Source: an uncultured Eubacteriales bacterium (GTDB lineage: Bacteria > Bacillota > Clostridia > Oscillospirales > Butyricicoccaceae). From it: a stretch of 25,357 nt of DNA. Position numbers and translations under genes: made by a program. The stretch's first letter is position 1. Every line of letters begins with the position of its first letter. The notes beneath the pieces were generated by a model that worked only from the letters and a program-made list of their open reading frames with translations, was not told the DNA's origin and did no database searches. Below, piece by piece: positions 7,346-14,255 of this stretch. The DNA is taken from assembly GCA_900555855.1 (NCBI GenBank), contig USML01000017.1, forward strand, positions 1-25,357, given 5' to 3'.

Positions 7346-8845
7346 TCACGGGCGAAGGAGCCCCCGGAACCAGCGGAGATCACTTTTGCTGACGCTGCCC
7401 AAGAGCCGTAGAAGCAGCCCATAAAAGGGCACGGACAGGAGCAGCAGCATCCCGTCCGGCAGCGCCGGAAAGAGCAGCCGGGGCAGCAGCATGGCCCCGC
7501 AGGAGGCCAGCAGGGGCGCAAGCACGCTGCGGTAAAGGGCCAGCCGCAGGCCCGCCGTCTGGTTCAGGCGGCGGTAGCTCAAAAGAAAGTTCAGGGTCTC
7601 GCTCACATAGATCGTAAAAAGATAGCCGGCGACGCCCACCCGGGGGATCAGCTGCCACACCAGCAGCAGGCTCACGGCGGCGTCCAGCATATTGATGCGC
7701 ATGCTCACCGTCTGCAGGCCCATGCCCTTGAGCATGGCATCCACGGTATTGTCCAGATACATCAGCGGCGTCAGCGGCGCCAGCAGGCGGATATAGTCTG
7801 CCGCGTCGCCGGAGCGGTAAAGCAAAAGGCCCAGCTTTCCCCCGTAGCAATAGAGCGCGCCGGCGGCAAAGAAGGAGAGCAGCAGCGTCAGGTGCAGCGT
7901 CCGCTGGAGGATGGCGTGGAGCCGGGCCGTCTGGCCTTTGGCGTGATTTTCCGCCACCTCCGGGACAAGGAGCCCCGCCACCGTCCCCAAAAAGACCGCA
8001 GGGAAGCCCAGCACCGGCAGCGCCATGCCCTGGATCACGCCGTAGGTGGCCAGCGCTGCGTTTGCGCTGGCGCCGGTGCGCCGCAGGCCCTTTGGGATCA
8101 GCAGATGCTTTGCCGTCACCAGACCGGAGCGGATCCAGGAGCCCACCGCGTCAGGCAGCGCGATCTGCAGCAGCCGGGGCGTCATGGAAAGGGGCAGGGG
8201 ACAGCTCTGGCGCCATCGCTCCCGCCGGAAGGTCAGCCAGGAAAACAGCAGCGAGCCCAGATCGGAAAGGCACCCGCACCAGACCAGCAGCGTGCAGGCC
8301 CGCACCGGGTCGTCGCCGGAAAAGCGCAGCAGCGCCGCCGCCGTCAAAAGGGCGTGGATGGCAAAGGAGCCCATCTGGATCCCCGTGATCCGGCCCGCCT
8401 GCCGCAGGGCGGAGAAGCATCCGTCCAGACAGGAGGAGAGCGCCAGGCAGGGCAGGCTTGCGGAAAGGATCCGCAGACATTCCGTCAGCTCCGGCCGGTC
8501 CAGCCAGAGGGCGGCCACCGGATCTGCGCAGCACCACAGCAGCACCCCTGCCCCCGACCCCAGCAGCAGGGCATAGGTCAGGCAGAGCTTTACCACGCCG
8601 CTGCGGGAGCTGCGGCGGGAGGCTTCGTTTTCCATCAGCAGGCGGATGGTGGACAGCCGCACGCCGGAAATGGCCAGCGCCGCCGCCAGCCCATAGGCGG
8701 ACATCAGCAGCTCATACAGGCCGATGCCCGCCGCGCCGACCTTTTTGCCCAGCCACGCCTGGAAGCCCATGGATAGCAGCCGCATGAGCAGCGCCGAGGC
8801 TGTCAGCAGCAATGTGTTTCTCAAAAACAGCTTTGCTCGTCTCAT
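7346..8845 (-). CDS. spoVB: SpoVB-like lipid II/oligosaccharide flippase (MVF/MOP family)
   Basis: The 499-residue integral membrane protein has about 14 hydrophobic segments and the N-terminal pattern of SpoVB/MATE-like exporters (RRAKLFLRNTLLLTASALLMRLL, then GAAGIGLYELLMSAYGLAAALAISG). SpoVB belongs to the polysaccharide-export branch of the MOP superfamily and is needed for spore cortex synthesis, probably by moving lipid-linked precursor across the outer forespore membrane. The frame extends 42 codons upstream, but homology begins at the Met at 8845, and a sigma-E-like promoter lies just before it. No good ribosome site precedes the start, and the predicted transcript starts at or next to the ATG. 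The gene runs convergent to the P1 peptidase and shares its terminator. Other MVF-family flippases are the alternative; the mother-cell promoter favours SpoVB. Confidence 0.82.
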   Translation of the reverse strand: MRRAKLFLRNTLLLTASALLMRLLSMGFQAWLGKKVGAAGIGLYELLMSAYGLAAALAISGVRLSTIRLLMENEASRRSSRSGVVKLCLTYALLLGSGAGVLLWCCADPVAALWLDRPELTECLRILSASLPCLALSSCLDGCFSALRQAGRITGIQMGSFAIHALLTAAALLRFSGDDPVRACTLLVWCGCLSDLGSLLFSWLTFRRERWRQSCPLPLSMTPRLLQIALPDAVGSWIRSGLVTAKHLLIPKGLRRTGASANAALATYGVIQGMALPVLGFPAVFLGTVAGLLVPEVAENHAKGQTARLHAILQRTLHLTLLLSFFAAGALYCYGGKLGLLLYRSGDAADYIRLLAPLTPLMYLDNTVDAMLKGMGLQTVSMRINMLDAAVSLLLVWQLIPRVGVAGYLFTIYVSETLNFLLSYRRLNQTAGLRLALYRSVLAPLLASCGAMLLPRLLFPALPDGMLLLLSVPFYGLLLRLLGSVSKSDLRWFRGLLRP

Positions 8846-8850
8846 GCTGC

Positions 8851-8879
8851 AGTCTATGAGAAAAATTTGAAAAATATGA
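8851..8879 (-). promoter_or_regulatory. Sigma-E-like promoter of the spoVB-like gene
   Basis: Read on the minus strand, TCATATT (8879-8873), a 14-base spacer and CATAGACT (8858-8851) match the mother-cell sigma-E pattern. The -35 and the spacer length are identical to those of the sipL-like gene. The -10 ends only five bases before the ATG at 8845, so the start point should fall at or beside the start codon. Three A-tracts (from 8861, 8870 and 8879) are spaced nine bases apart across the promoter. Confidence 0.72.
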
Positions 8880-8888
8880 AAAAAACAC

Positions 8889-8917
8889 TTGCAAAATGGG
8901 ACAAGGTATGATAATAT
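8889..8917 (+). promoter_or_regulatory. Promoter of tRNA-Pro
   Basis: TTGCAA (8889-8894), 17 bases and TAATAT (8912-8917) lie just upstream of the tRNA. GATAAT at 8910 is an alternative -10 with a short spacer. It is back to back with the spoVB promoter. Confidence 0.6.
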
Positions 8918-8929
8918 AAGTTTCGTTGA

Positions 8930-9005
8930 CCGGGTGTAGCGCAGCTGGTAGCGCGCTTGACTGGGGGTCAAGAGGCCGTGAGTTCAAGTCTCGCCACTCG
9001 GACCA
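8930..9005 (+). tRNA. tRNA-Pro (anticodon GGG)
   Basis: A full 76-base cloverleaf folds by eye. The acceptor arm is CCGGGTG (8930-8936) with CACTCGG (8995-9001), the D stem is GCGC/GCGC, and the anticodon stem is CTTGA/TCAAG around loop CTGGGGG, with anticodon GGG at 8963-8965 and G at position 37. The variable loop has five bases, the T arm is GTGAG/CTCGC with loop TTCAAGT, the discriminator is A, and CCA is encoded (9003-9005). The GGG anticodon reads CCC and CCT codons. Confidence 0.96.
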
Positions 9006-9012
9006 GCGAAAA

Positions 9013-9044
9013 GCATTGGAAACACATCGTTTCCGGTGCTTTTT
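9013..9044 (+). terminator. Terminator after tRNA-Pro
   Basis: An 11-bp stem with two T-G pairs (9013-9023 with 9029-9039) closes a five-base loop (ACATC) and is followed by five T (9040-9044). Confidence 0.8.
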
Positions 9045-9061
9045 CTTTTTCTTTGGGAAAG

Positions 9062-9095
9062 AAAAAAAGCCCCGCCTGCGTTTGACAGGCGGGGC
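9062..9095 (-). terminator. Terminator after the BMP lipoprotein gene
   Basis: On the minus strand a 10-bp stem (GCCCCGCCTG with CAGGCGGGGC, 9086-9095 and 9069-9078) is followed by seven T (9068-9062). It lies 14 bases after the stop codon. Confidence 0.92.
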
Positions 9096-9109
9096 AGGGA
9101 AGCGATGGA

Positions 9110-10270
9110 TTACTGATAGTTCACAGTCAGGTTGGAGAACTGGACATCGGCGATGTCGCCAGCCTTGACAACGGTGCTGTCGATGGCGACCTTGCCGTCC
9201 ACGATATCCTGGAACAGCTTGTTGTAATCATCCACGGTGAACTTGGTCAGGGACCAGGTGGCGGTGGGCAGGCCGACGGAATCGTCCTTGGTGCCCAGAG
9301 AGGTCAGCTTGCCGGCGATATCGGCAAACTTCTCGGCGTAGACCTTGTCCAGAGCCCACTGCACGGAAGAGGCCAGGCCCTTCATGGCAGAGGTCACAAC
9401 AGTGGCAGAATCAAAGGACTGATCCACATCCACGCCCACGACCTTGCCTTCATTCTCGGCGGCCGCAGCAGTGATGGACTGGAAGATAGAGCCGCCGCAG
9501 GCAAAGACGATCTCGGTGCCCTGCTCATACCAGCCATTCATCATGGCCTGCAGCTCGGGAGAAGCGGAGAAGGTAGCGCCGTACTGCCAGGTGTAGTTCA
9601 TGGTGACGGTCTCGTTCAGAGCCTTGGCAGCGTCGTTGGCGCCCTGCACAAAGCCATAGCCGTAACGGCAGCAAGCGGGGTTGTCGCCGCCGCCGCCGCC
9701 AGCGAAGCCCAGAGCCTTATAGCCCTCCATGACCACGGCATAGCCGGCCAGATAGCCGCACTGCTCTTCCTGGAAGGCGATGGCAGCCACATTGTTCAGA
9801 ATATTGCCATTGGCGTCGGCGACAGGATTGGAAGCATCGATGAAGACAAAGTCCACATCGGTAAACTCCGTAGCGGCCTTGACCAGCGCGTTGGCCTGCA
9901 TGAAGCCGGCGCAGACGATGACCTTCGCGCCGTTCTGGGCGGCGGCGGCCATGGCGTCGTAACGGTCGTCATCGGTGGCCTGGGCGTCGTTGGCGGGCTG
10001 ATAATACTTATAGGTCTTGTTGTTGGCGTGGGCATAGAGCTTGACGCCATCGAAGGTGCCCTGATTGAAGGACTTGTCCTTCAGCTCGCCCACATCGGTG
10101 ATAAAGGCGATCTCGTACTTGCCGTCCTCGGAAGTCATCTCATCGGGGATGTCGTCGGCGCTGACGGTCTTGTTGGAACCATTGTTTCCATTGGTGTTGT
10201 TTTCGCCGCAGCCGGCTGCCAGAGCAAGAAGCATCATGGCAGAAAGCAGCAGTGCCAGAAACTTTTTCAT
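9110..10270 (-). CDS. BMP-family (PnrA-like) substrate-binding lipoprotein
   Basis: The 386-residue protein begins with a lipoprotein signal ending in the lipobox LAAG-Cys21, followed by a low-complexity Asn/Gly linker. The mature part fits the basic membrane protein/PnrA family of ABC-transporter binding proteins: EIAFITDVGELKDKSFNQGTFDGV near the start, a segment around FAGGGGGDNPACCRYGYGFVQG, and VVGVDVDQSFDS. Characterised members bind purine nucleosides; some bind other small molecules, so the ligand is open. The protein would be anchored outside the membrane. AGAGGAGG precedes the ATG. Unusually, no ATPase or permease genes adjoin it: a terminator follows, then the tRNA. It must work with a transporter encoded elsewhere or as a sensor. 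It has its own strong promoter. Confidence 0.92.
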   Translation of the reverse strand: MKKFLALLLSAMMLLALAAGCGENNTNGNNGSNKTVSADDIPDEMTSEDGKYEIAFITDVGELKDKSFNQGTFDGVKLYAHANNKTYKYYQPANDAQATDDDRYDAMAAAAQNGAKVIVCAGFMQANALVKAATEFTDVDFVFIDASNPVADANGNILNNVAAIAFQEEQCGYLAGYAVVMEGYKALGFAGGGGGDNPACCRYGYGFVQGANDAAKALNETVTMNYTWQYGATFSASPELQAMMNGWYEQGTEIVFACGGSIFQSITAAAAENEGKVVGVDVDQSFDSATVVTSAMKGLASSVQWALDKVYAEKFADIAGKLTSLGTKDDSVGLPTATWSLTKFTVDDYNKLFQDIVDGKVAIDSTVVKAGDIADVQFSNLTVNYQ

Positions 10271-10594
10271 TTTTTGTTTCCTCCTCTTTCATTGTACGAA
10301 TGTACGGCTGGCATCCTATGCGGAATATGCTCGGATACCATGTGCTATATTATCATTTCTTACGAAAAAAAGCAAGCGGGTTTATCCCAGCTCTTAACAT
10401 TTCGCCTTTCTTTCTCCCTTTTTGCAGATTCCGGGCGTTTTTTTCAAAGGATTTTGTGGAAAACACAGATTCTTTTTTGCATTTTGGCCGTTTCACAGAG
10501 CCGGCCGGCGGAAAAAACGGAAAAAACGGCCGGGTTTTCCTGCGCCGGTTATTTTCGCCGGGGGCGGGAAAGACTATGGATCAGAGGTGATCGT
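10271..10594. other. Divergent intergenic region between the BMP gene and gerKA
   Basis: These 324 bases hold no convincing gene. They contain, on the minus strand, the BMP promoter and a leader of about 70 bases. On the plus side they hold a GC-rich inverted repeat (CCGGCCG 10501-10507 with CGGCCGG 10527-10533) whose loop carries two A6 tracts, and the AGAGGTGA ribosome site of gerKA (10583-10590). A sigma-G promoter would be expected for gerKA, but no clear match is visible. No purine riboswitch pattern was seen in the BMP leader. Confidence 0.6.
10347..10375 (-). promoter_or_regulatory. Sigma-A type promoter of the BMP lipoprotein gene
   Basis: On the minus strand, TTGCTT (10375-10370), 17 bases and TAATAT (10352-10347). 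Transcription would start near 10340, leaving a leader of about 70 bases. Confidence 0.7.
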
Positions 10595-12055
10595 TTGAAA
10601 GCACAGGTTTATCCCACCCTGAACGAGAATATCGCGGAGATGAAAAAGAGCCTTCCCGGCGACAATACCCTGATCCAGCGGGAGTTTGCGCCCAGGAGCC
10701 TTCCCGGGCTGCGCTGCTGCCTGTTCTGCATCGACGGCATGGTCTCCTCCGAAGCCATCAACAACGCGGTGCTGCGGCCGGTGACGCTCCTTTCCAGAGG
10801 GCCGGAGCCGGGGGAGGACGCGGCGGAGTTTTTGCAGCGGCAGGTGTTGCAGAGCTGCGAGAGCAAGCCAGCGACAGAATATGCCGAAATCCTGCGGGCG
10901 GTGCTTTATGGTGACAGCGTTTTGTTTGTAGAGGGCTGCCGCAGGGCGCTGCTGCTTGGGACCAAGGGCTTTTTGATCCGCGGCGTTTCCGAGCCCTCCG
11001 GCGAGACCTATCTCAAGGGCCCCAGAGAGGGCTTTGTGGAGCCTTTGCTGCACAATCTGGCCATGCTTCGCCGACGGCTGCGGACACCGGATCTGAAGTT
11101 GGAATACTTTACTCTGGGCACCACCACGAAAACGGACTGCTGCCTTTGCTATCTGGATAGCGCAGTGGATCGGGCCATGCTGTCTCTGCTGCGGCAGCGG
11201 CTGGCGCGTATTGCGATAGACGGCGTTTTGGACAGCAATTATGTAGCGGAGCTGGTGCGGGACCATCGCTGGTCGCTCTTCCGGACTACCGGCTCCAGCG
11301 AGCGACCGGATATCGTGGCTTCCAAGCTGATGGAGGGGCGAGCAGCGATTCTGGTAGACGGAAGCCCGGTGGCTGTGACAGTGCCATTTATTTTTCTGGA
11401 GCATTTTCAGTCCGGCGAGGATTATTATGTGTCCTACAGCTTTGCGGGCATCAATCGCTTTCTGCGGGTGGCGGGCTTTTTTGTGGCCATTTCCATTTTG
11501 CCAATCTATCTTTCGCTGGTGACCTTTCATCAGGCGTTCATGCCTCTGTCGCTGATCCTGAGCATCGCCAGAGCCCGGCAGGACATCCCATTTCCCATCC
11601 TGATGGAGGCGATCCTTCTGCTGCTGGCCTTTGATATCCTGCGAGAGGCCGGCGTCCGAACGCCCTCCACCATCGGACAGACCCTTTCCGTGGTGGGTGG
11701 ACTGGTCATCGGGCAAGCGGCAGTAGATGCCCGGCTGGTCTCTGTCCCGGTGCTGATCGTGGTCGCGATCTCCGGCATCTGCGCCCTGATCGCACCGAAG
11801 CTGAAGGCTGCTGTGGTGATTTGCCGGTTAGCTTTAATGGTGCTGGGCGTGTCTTTTGGGCTTTACGGTTATCTTTTGGGGATGTTGGGGCTGATGGCCC
11901 TGCTTTCCCGGCAGCATTCCTTCGGCATCAATTATCTGGCAGGGCTGCCTCTGGAGCAGACGGATAGCGCAGAGGACAGCATCCTTCGCACGCCTTATTG
12001 GCTGATGCGGAAATATGGACGCTTTCTGGCGGGAAAGGGCAAGGGACGGCGATGA
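10595..12055 (+). CDS. gerKA: Spore germination protein, GerA family A subunit (GerKA-like)
   Basis: The 486-residue protein matches GerAA/GerKA, a subunit of the germinant receptor in the inner spore membrane. A soluble N-terminal domain (about 1-285) contains the family patterns IDGMVSSEAIN and DSVLFVEG. Further in, LEYFTLGTTTKTD and FPENR-region equivalents (FRTTGSSERPDIVASKLMEGRAAILVDGSP) are recognisable. Four to five membrane segments fill residues about 289-455. The frame is open far upstream, but TTG 10595 is chosen because AGAGGTGA lies five bases before it and the length then fits the family. It is the first of three genes in the order A-C-B, as in the Bacillus subtilis gerK operon, and its stop overlaps the gerKC start. 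Confidence 0.93.
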   Translation: MKAQVYPTLNENIAEMKKSLPGDNTLIQREFAPRSLPGLRCCLFCIDGMVSSEAINNAVLRPVTLLSRGPEPGEDAAEFLQRQVLQSCESKPATEYAEILRAVLYGDSVLFVEGCRRALLLGTKGFLIRGVSEPSGETYLKGPREGFVEPLLHNLAMLRRRLRTPDLKLEYFTLGTTTKTDCCLCYLDSAVDRAMLSLLRQRLARIAIDGVLDSNYVAELVRDHRWSLFRTTGSSERPDIVASKLMEGRAAILVDGSPVAVTVPFIFLEHFQSGEDYYVSYSFAGINRFLRVAGFFVAISILPIYLSLVTFHQAFMPLSLILSIARARQDIPFPILMEAILLLLAFDILREAGVRTPSTIGQTLSVVGGLVIGQAAVDARLVSVPVLIVVAISGICALIAPKLKAAVVICRLALMVLGVSFGLYGYLLGMLGLMALLSRQHSFGINYLAGLPLEQTDSAEDSILRTPYWLMRKYGRFLAGKGKGRR

Positions 12056-13146
12056 AGCGTGTAAGACTGCCAGCGGCGCTGCTGGCACTGCTGTTGCTGC
12101 TTTCCGGCTGCCAATCCGGGATGGAAGCCTCCTCGCTGACGGTGGTCACGGGTATCGGGCTGGACGGGCTGCCGGGGGAATGCCGGGTCTCGGTGGAGGC
12201 CATTCAGCTGACCCAGACCCAGGAAGGCGGCCAGCGGGTGCTGCTCCATGCAGACGGCGTCACTCTCAGCGACAGCATCCTCAATACCGTCGCCATCACC
12301 GGCCGGCGGCTGCACAGCAATCATGCCGAGGTACTGGTGATCAGCAGGGAGACGGCGGAGGCCGGATTGGAGCCGGTGCTGGATGACCTGCTGCGGCAGA
12401 ACCAATACCCCGTCTCCATGCAGCTGGCCATCGCCAAGGGCTCCGCGGAGGAGATTATGCGCACCAAGCCTGTGGTGGGAGATATCGGCAGCATAGAGCT
12501 GGATACCATGCTGCAGGAGGGGCAGGATCAATGCCGGACGCCGGCAGTGACCGCCTCGGAGTTTTATCAGCGGGCCTGCAGGCCGGGGGCAGAGCCTGTG
12601 CTGCCCTTTGTGGAGCTGCGGCAAAACGGCGAGACCATGGTGCGGGAGGTGACGGGCTGCGCTTTGTTCCGGGGGATGAAGCTGCTGAGCGTTTTGGATG
12701 GCTGGGAGAGCCGGGTGCTGCTGTGGATGCTGGGCCGGCCCGGCGGGAGCCTGATCGGTGATACCGCCATTTTTGAGATGAAGCAGCTGGAGCGGCACAT
12801 CGACACCGGCCGGGAGGGCGGCGTTTTGACGCTGACCGTGACCCTCAAAACCCAGGCCGACCAGCGGCGGCAGGCGGAGCTGGAGGAGGAGGCAAGGCGG
12901 CTTCTGGCGGAGCAGTGTCAGGCGGTGCTTTCCATTTTGCAGGCGCAGCAGTGCGATGCAATAGGCATAGGAAGCAGTATATATCGCCATCATCCGGCCC
13001 TGTGGCGGCAGGTGCAGGACAACTGGCCGGAGGTCTTTGGCGATTATCCCATGGAGGTGCGGGTGAAGATCCGTGAGATGCGCTGGGGCCGGGTCTGGAA
13101 CGCAAAAAATCTTGAGGAATGGGAGGGCGAGGGCCATGGAAAATGA
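12052..13146 (+). CDS. gerKC: Germinant receptor lipoprotein, Ger(x)C family (GerKC-like)
   Basis: The 364-residue protein starts with a lipoprotein signal whose lipobox is LLSG-Cys20, so it would be lipid-anchored at the inner spore membrane. The body follows the Ger(x)C pattern: a VVTGIGLDG stretch after the signal, EVLVISRETAEAGLEPVLDDLLRQNQ, then RRLLAEQCQAVLSILQAQQCDAIGIG and the terminal RVKIREMR-type strand. C subunits are needed for receptor function in GerA-type complexes. The ATG at 12052 overlaps the gerKA stop (ATGA), and the gene overlaps gerKB by 11 bases, so all three are translationally linked. Confidence 0.93.
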   Translation: MKRVRLPAALLALLLLLSGCQSGMEASSLTVVTGIGLDGLPGECRVSVEAIQLTQTQEGGQRVLLHADGVTLSDSILNTVAITGRRLHSNHAEVLVISRETAEAGLEPVLDDLLRQNQYPVSMQLAIAKGSAEEIMRTKPVVGDIGSIELDTMLQEGQDQCRTPAVTASEFYQRACRPGAEPVLPFVELRQNGETMVREVTGCALFRGMKLLSVLDGWESRVLLWMLGRPGGSLIGDTAIFEMKQLERHIDTGREGGVLTLTVTLKTQADQRRQAELEEEARRLLAEQCQAVLSILQAQQCDAIGIGSSIYRHHPALWRQVQDNWPEVFGDYPMEVRVKIREMRWGRVWNAKNLEEWEGEGHGK

Positions 13147-14197
13147 GGGGCTTACGGCGCGGCAGGTTTTCTTCATGCTGACGCTGTTTCTTACGGGAAA
13201 TTTGGTGGTGAACCATGGAGCAAAAACGCTGCCTACCGGATGGCTGGCCTTTTTGATGCTTGCGGCGGCAGCGGTGCCGCTGCTGCTGCTTTATGCATCC
13301 GCCGCCGAAAACTGTACCGCCTGGGAGATCTTTCCGGCGGCCTTCGGCAAAGCGGCAGGTGGCGGAATGACAGCGCTTTATTGTGCCTTCGCTCTGCTGC
13401 TGGCCGGCGACGCAGTGCGGACCTTCTCCGATTTTATTGTCATCAACGACCTGAACAACGCGGGCCCTATAGGGAACTCCGCGTTTTTGCTGGCGGTTTC
13501 CGTGCTTTTGCTGCTCTGCTCCATGGAGACCATTGGCAAGGCTGCTTGGCTTACCCAGCCGCTGATCGCCCTTCTGATGCTGGTGAGCCTTGGGCTGACC
13601 ATTTCCGGCGCGCGGCTGGAGCGGGCACTGCCTCTGTTTGCTGAGGGCAGAGAGCGGCTTTTGGAGGGAATGACCGTGAGTCTGGCCCGGACGCTGCTGC
13701 CGGCCGTGTTTCCCATCTTTACCATCGGCGGCACCGTGCGCGGACCATGGAAAAAAAGCGCCTGGCGGGCGGGGCTGGTGATTTGTCTGTTTCTGGCGGT
13801 GATGTCCCTGCGGGACACGCTGGTGCTGGGCTATCCGCTGATGTCGGTCTTCCGCTTCCCGGATTACATGGCCGCCAACACCTTCCACCACAGCGAGGTG
13901 CTGGTGTCCACCGCCTTTGTTTTGAGCCAGCCCTTCCGGGTGGCCCTGTGCCTGCGGTATGTGCAGGAATGTCTGGTCCATTGGCGGCCGCAGGGACGCT
14001 TCTGGTATCCTGCGGCGCTGGCTGCGGCGGCGGGAGGGCTTTCCTGCATGGATCTGCAGGCCCTGCCCCGGAGCTGGCGTCTGCCGGCCAGCGGAGCCGC
14101 CGCCGCAGTCCTGATCCTTCCGCCGCTGCTGGCGCTGCTTCTGCGGCGGGCAAAGCGCCGCCGCGCCCTGCGGCAGAGCGCAGCCATCCGAGATTGA
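13136..14197 (+). CDS. gerKB: Germinant receptor transporter-like subunit, GerAB/GerKB family
   Basis: The 353-residue protein is almost entirely hydrophobic, with about ten membrane segments. It fits the GerAB family (APC-superfamily fold), whose B subunit is thought to hold the germinant-binding pocket in the inner spore membrane. The N-terminal pattern LTARQVFFMLTLFLTGNLVV and the segments around VINDLNNAGPIGNSAFLLAV are family-like. The start at 13136 is supported by GGAGGG (13122-13127) and by the length. It overlaps the end of gerKC by 11 bases. No terminator follows; the dapA promoter -35 overlaps its stop codon. The germinant (amino acid, sugar or other) cannot be deduced. Confidence 0.92.
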   Translation: MENEGLTARQVFFMLTLFLTGNLVVNHGAKTLPTGWLAFLMLAAAAVPLLLLYASAAENCTAWEIFPAAFGKAAGGGMTALYCAFALLLAGDAVRTFSDFIVINDLNNAGPIGNSAFLLAVSVLLLLCSMETIGKAAWLTQPLIALLMLVSLGLTISGARLERALPLFAEGRERLLEGMTVSLARTLLPAVFPIFTIGGTVRGPWKKSAWRAGLVICLFLAVMSLRDTLVLGYPLMSVFRFPDYMAANTFHHSEVLVSTAFVLSQPFRVALCLRYVQECLVHWRPQGRFWYPAALAAAAGGLSCMDLQALPRSWRLPASGAAAAVLILPPLLALLLRRAKRRRALRQSAAIRD

Positions 14198-14225
14198 CAT
14201 GACGGCGCGCCGCCGTGCATAGGAT
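14194..14225 (+). promoter_or_regulatory. Probable dapA promoter
   Basis: A perfect TTGACA (14194-14199) overlaps the gerKB stop codon. The -10 is weak: CATAGG at 14218 with an 18-base spacer, or TAGGAT at 14220 with 20 bases. The spacer contains a GC-rich dyad (ACGGC 14202-14206, GCCGT 14212-14216). Confidence 0.45.
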
Positions 14226-14242
14226 GAACTGATCTTATGCAC
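14215..14242 (+). promoter_or_regulatory. Inverted repeat in the dapA leader
   Basis: GTGCATA (14215-14221) and TATGCAC (14236-14242) form a perfect 7-bp inverted repeat with a 14-base spacer. The second arm abuts the AGGAGG ribosome site (14243-14248), and the first overlaps the putative -10. It could be an operator or, if transcribed, a hairpin next to the ribosome site. Confidence 0.5.
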
Positions 14243-14255
14243 AGGAGGATTCGCT

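Noticed and set aside
10501..10534. The GC-rich hairpin before gerKA as a terminator
   Set aside because: The stem is good, but the loop is 19 bases, only GTTTT follows, and no plus-strand gene lies upstream to terminate. It is recorded only as part of the intergenic region.
10549..10580. A sigma-G promoter for gerKA
   Set aside because: GTTATT followed about 18 bases later by ACTATG is only a loose match. The expected forespore promoter could not be identified with confidence.
10252..10590. A 112-codon open frame in the BMP-gerKA gap
   Set aside because: It starts inside the BMP signal sequence on the opposite strand, crosses its promoter and has no ribosome site.
10028..10594. Upstream extension of the gerKA frame
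   Set aside because: It would overlap the BMP coding region and promoter; the TTG at 10595 has a ribosome site and gives the family length.
14218..14225. CATAGGAT before dapA as a sigma-E -10
   Set aside because: The octamer equals the sipL -10, but no TCATATT-like -35 lies 14 bases upstream; TTGACA at 14194 fits a sigma-A promoter better. A further CATAGGAT on the minus strand near 10320, in the BMP leader, also lacks a -35.
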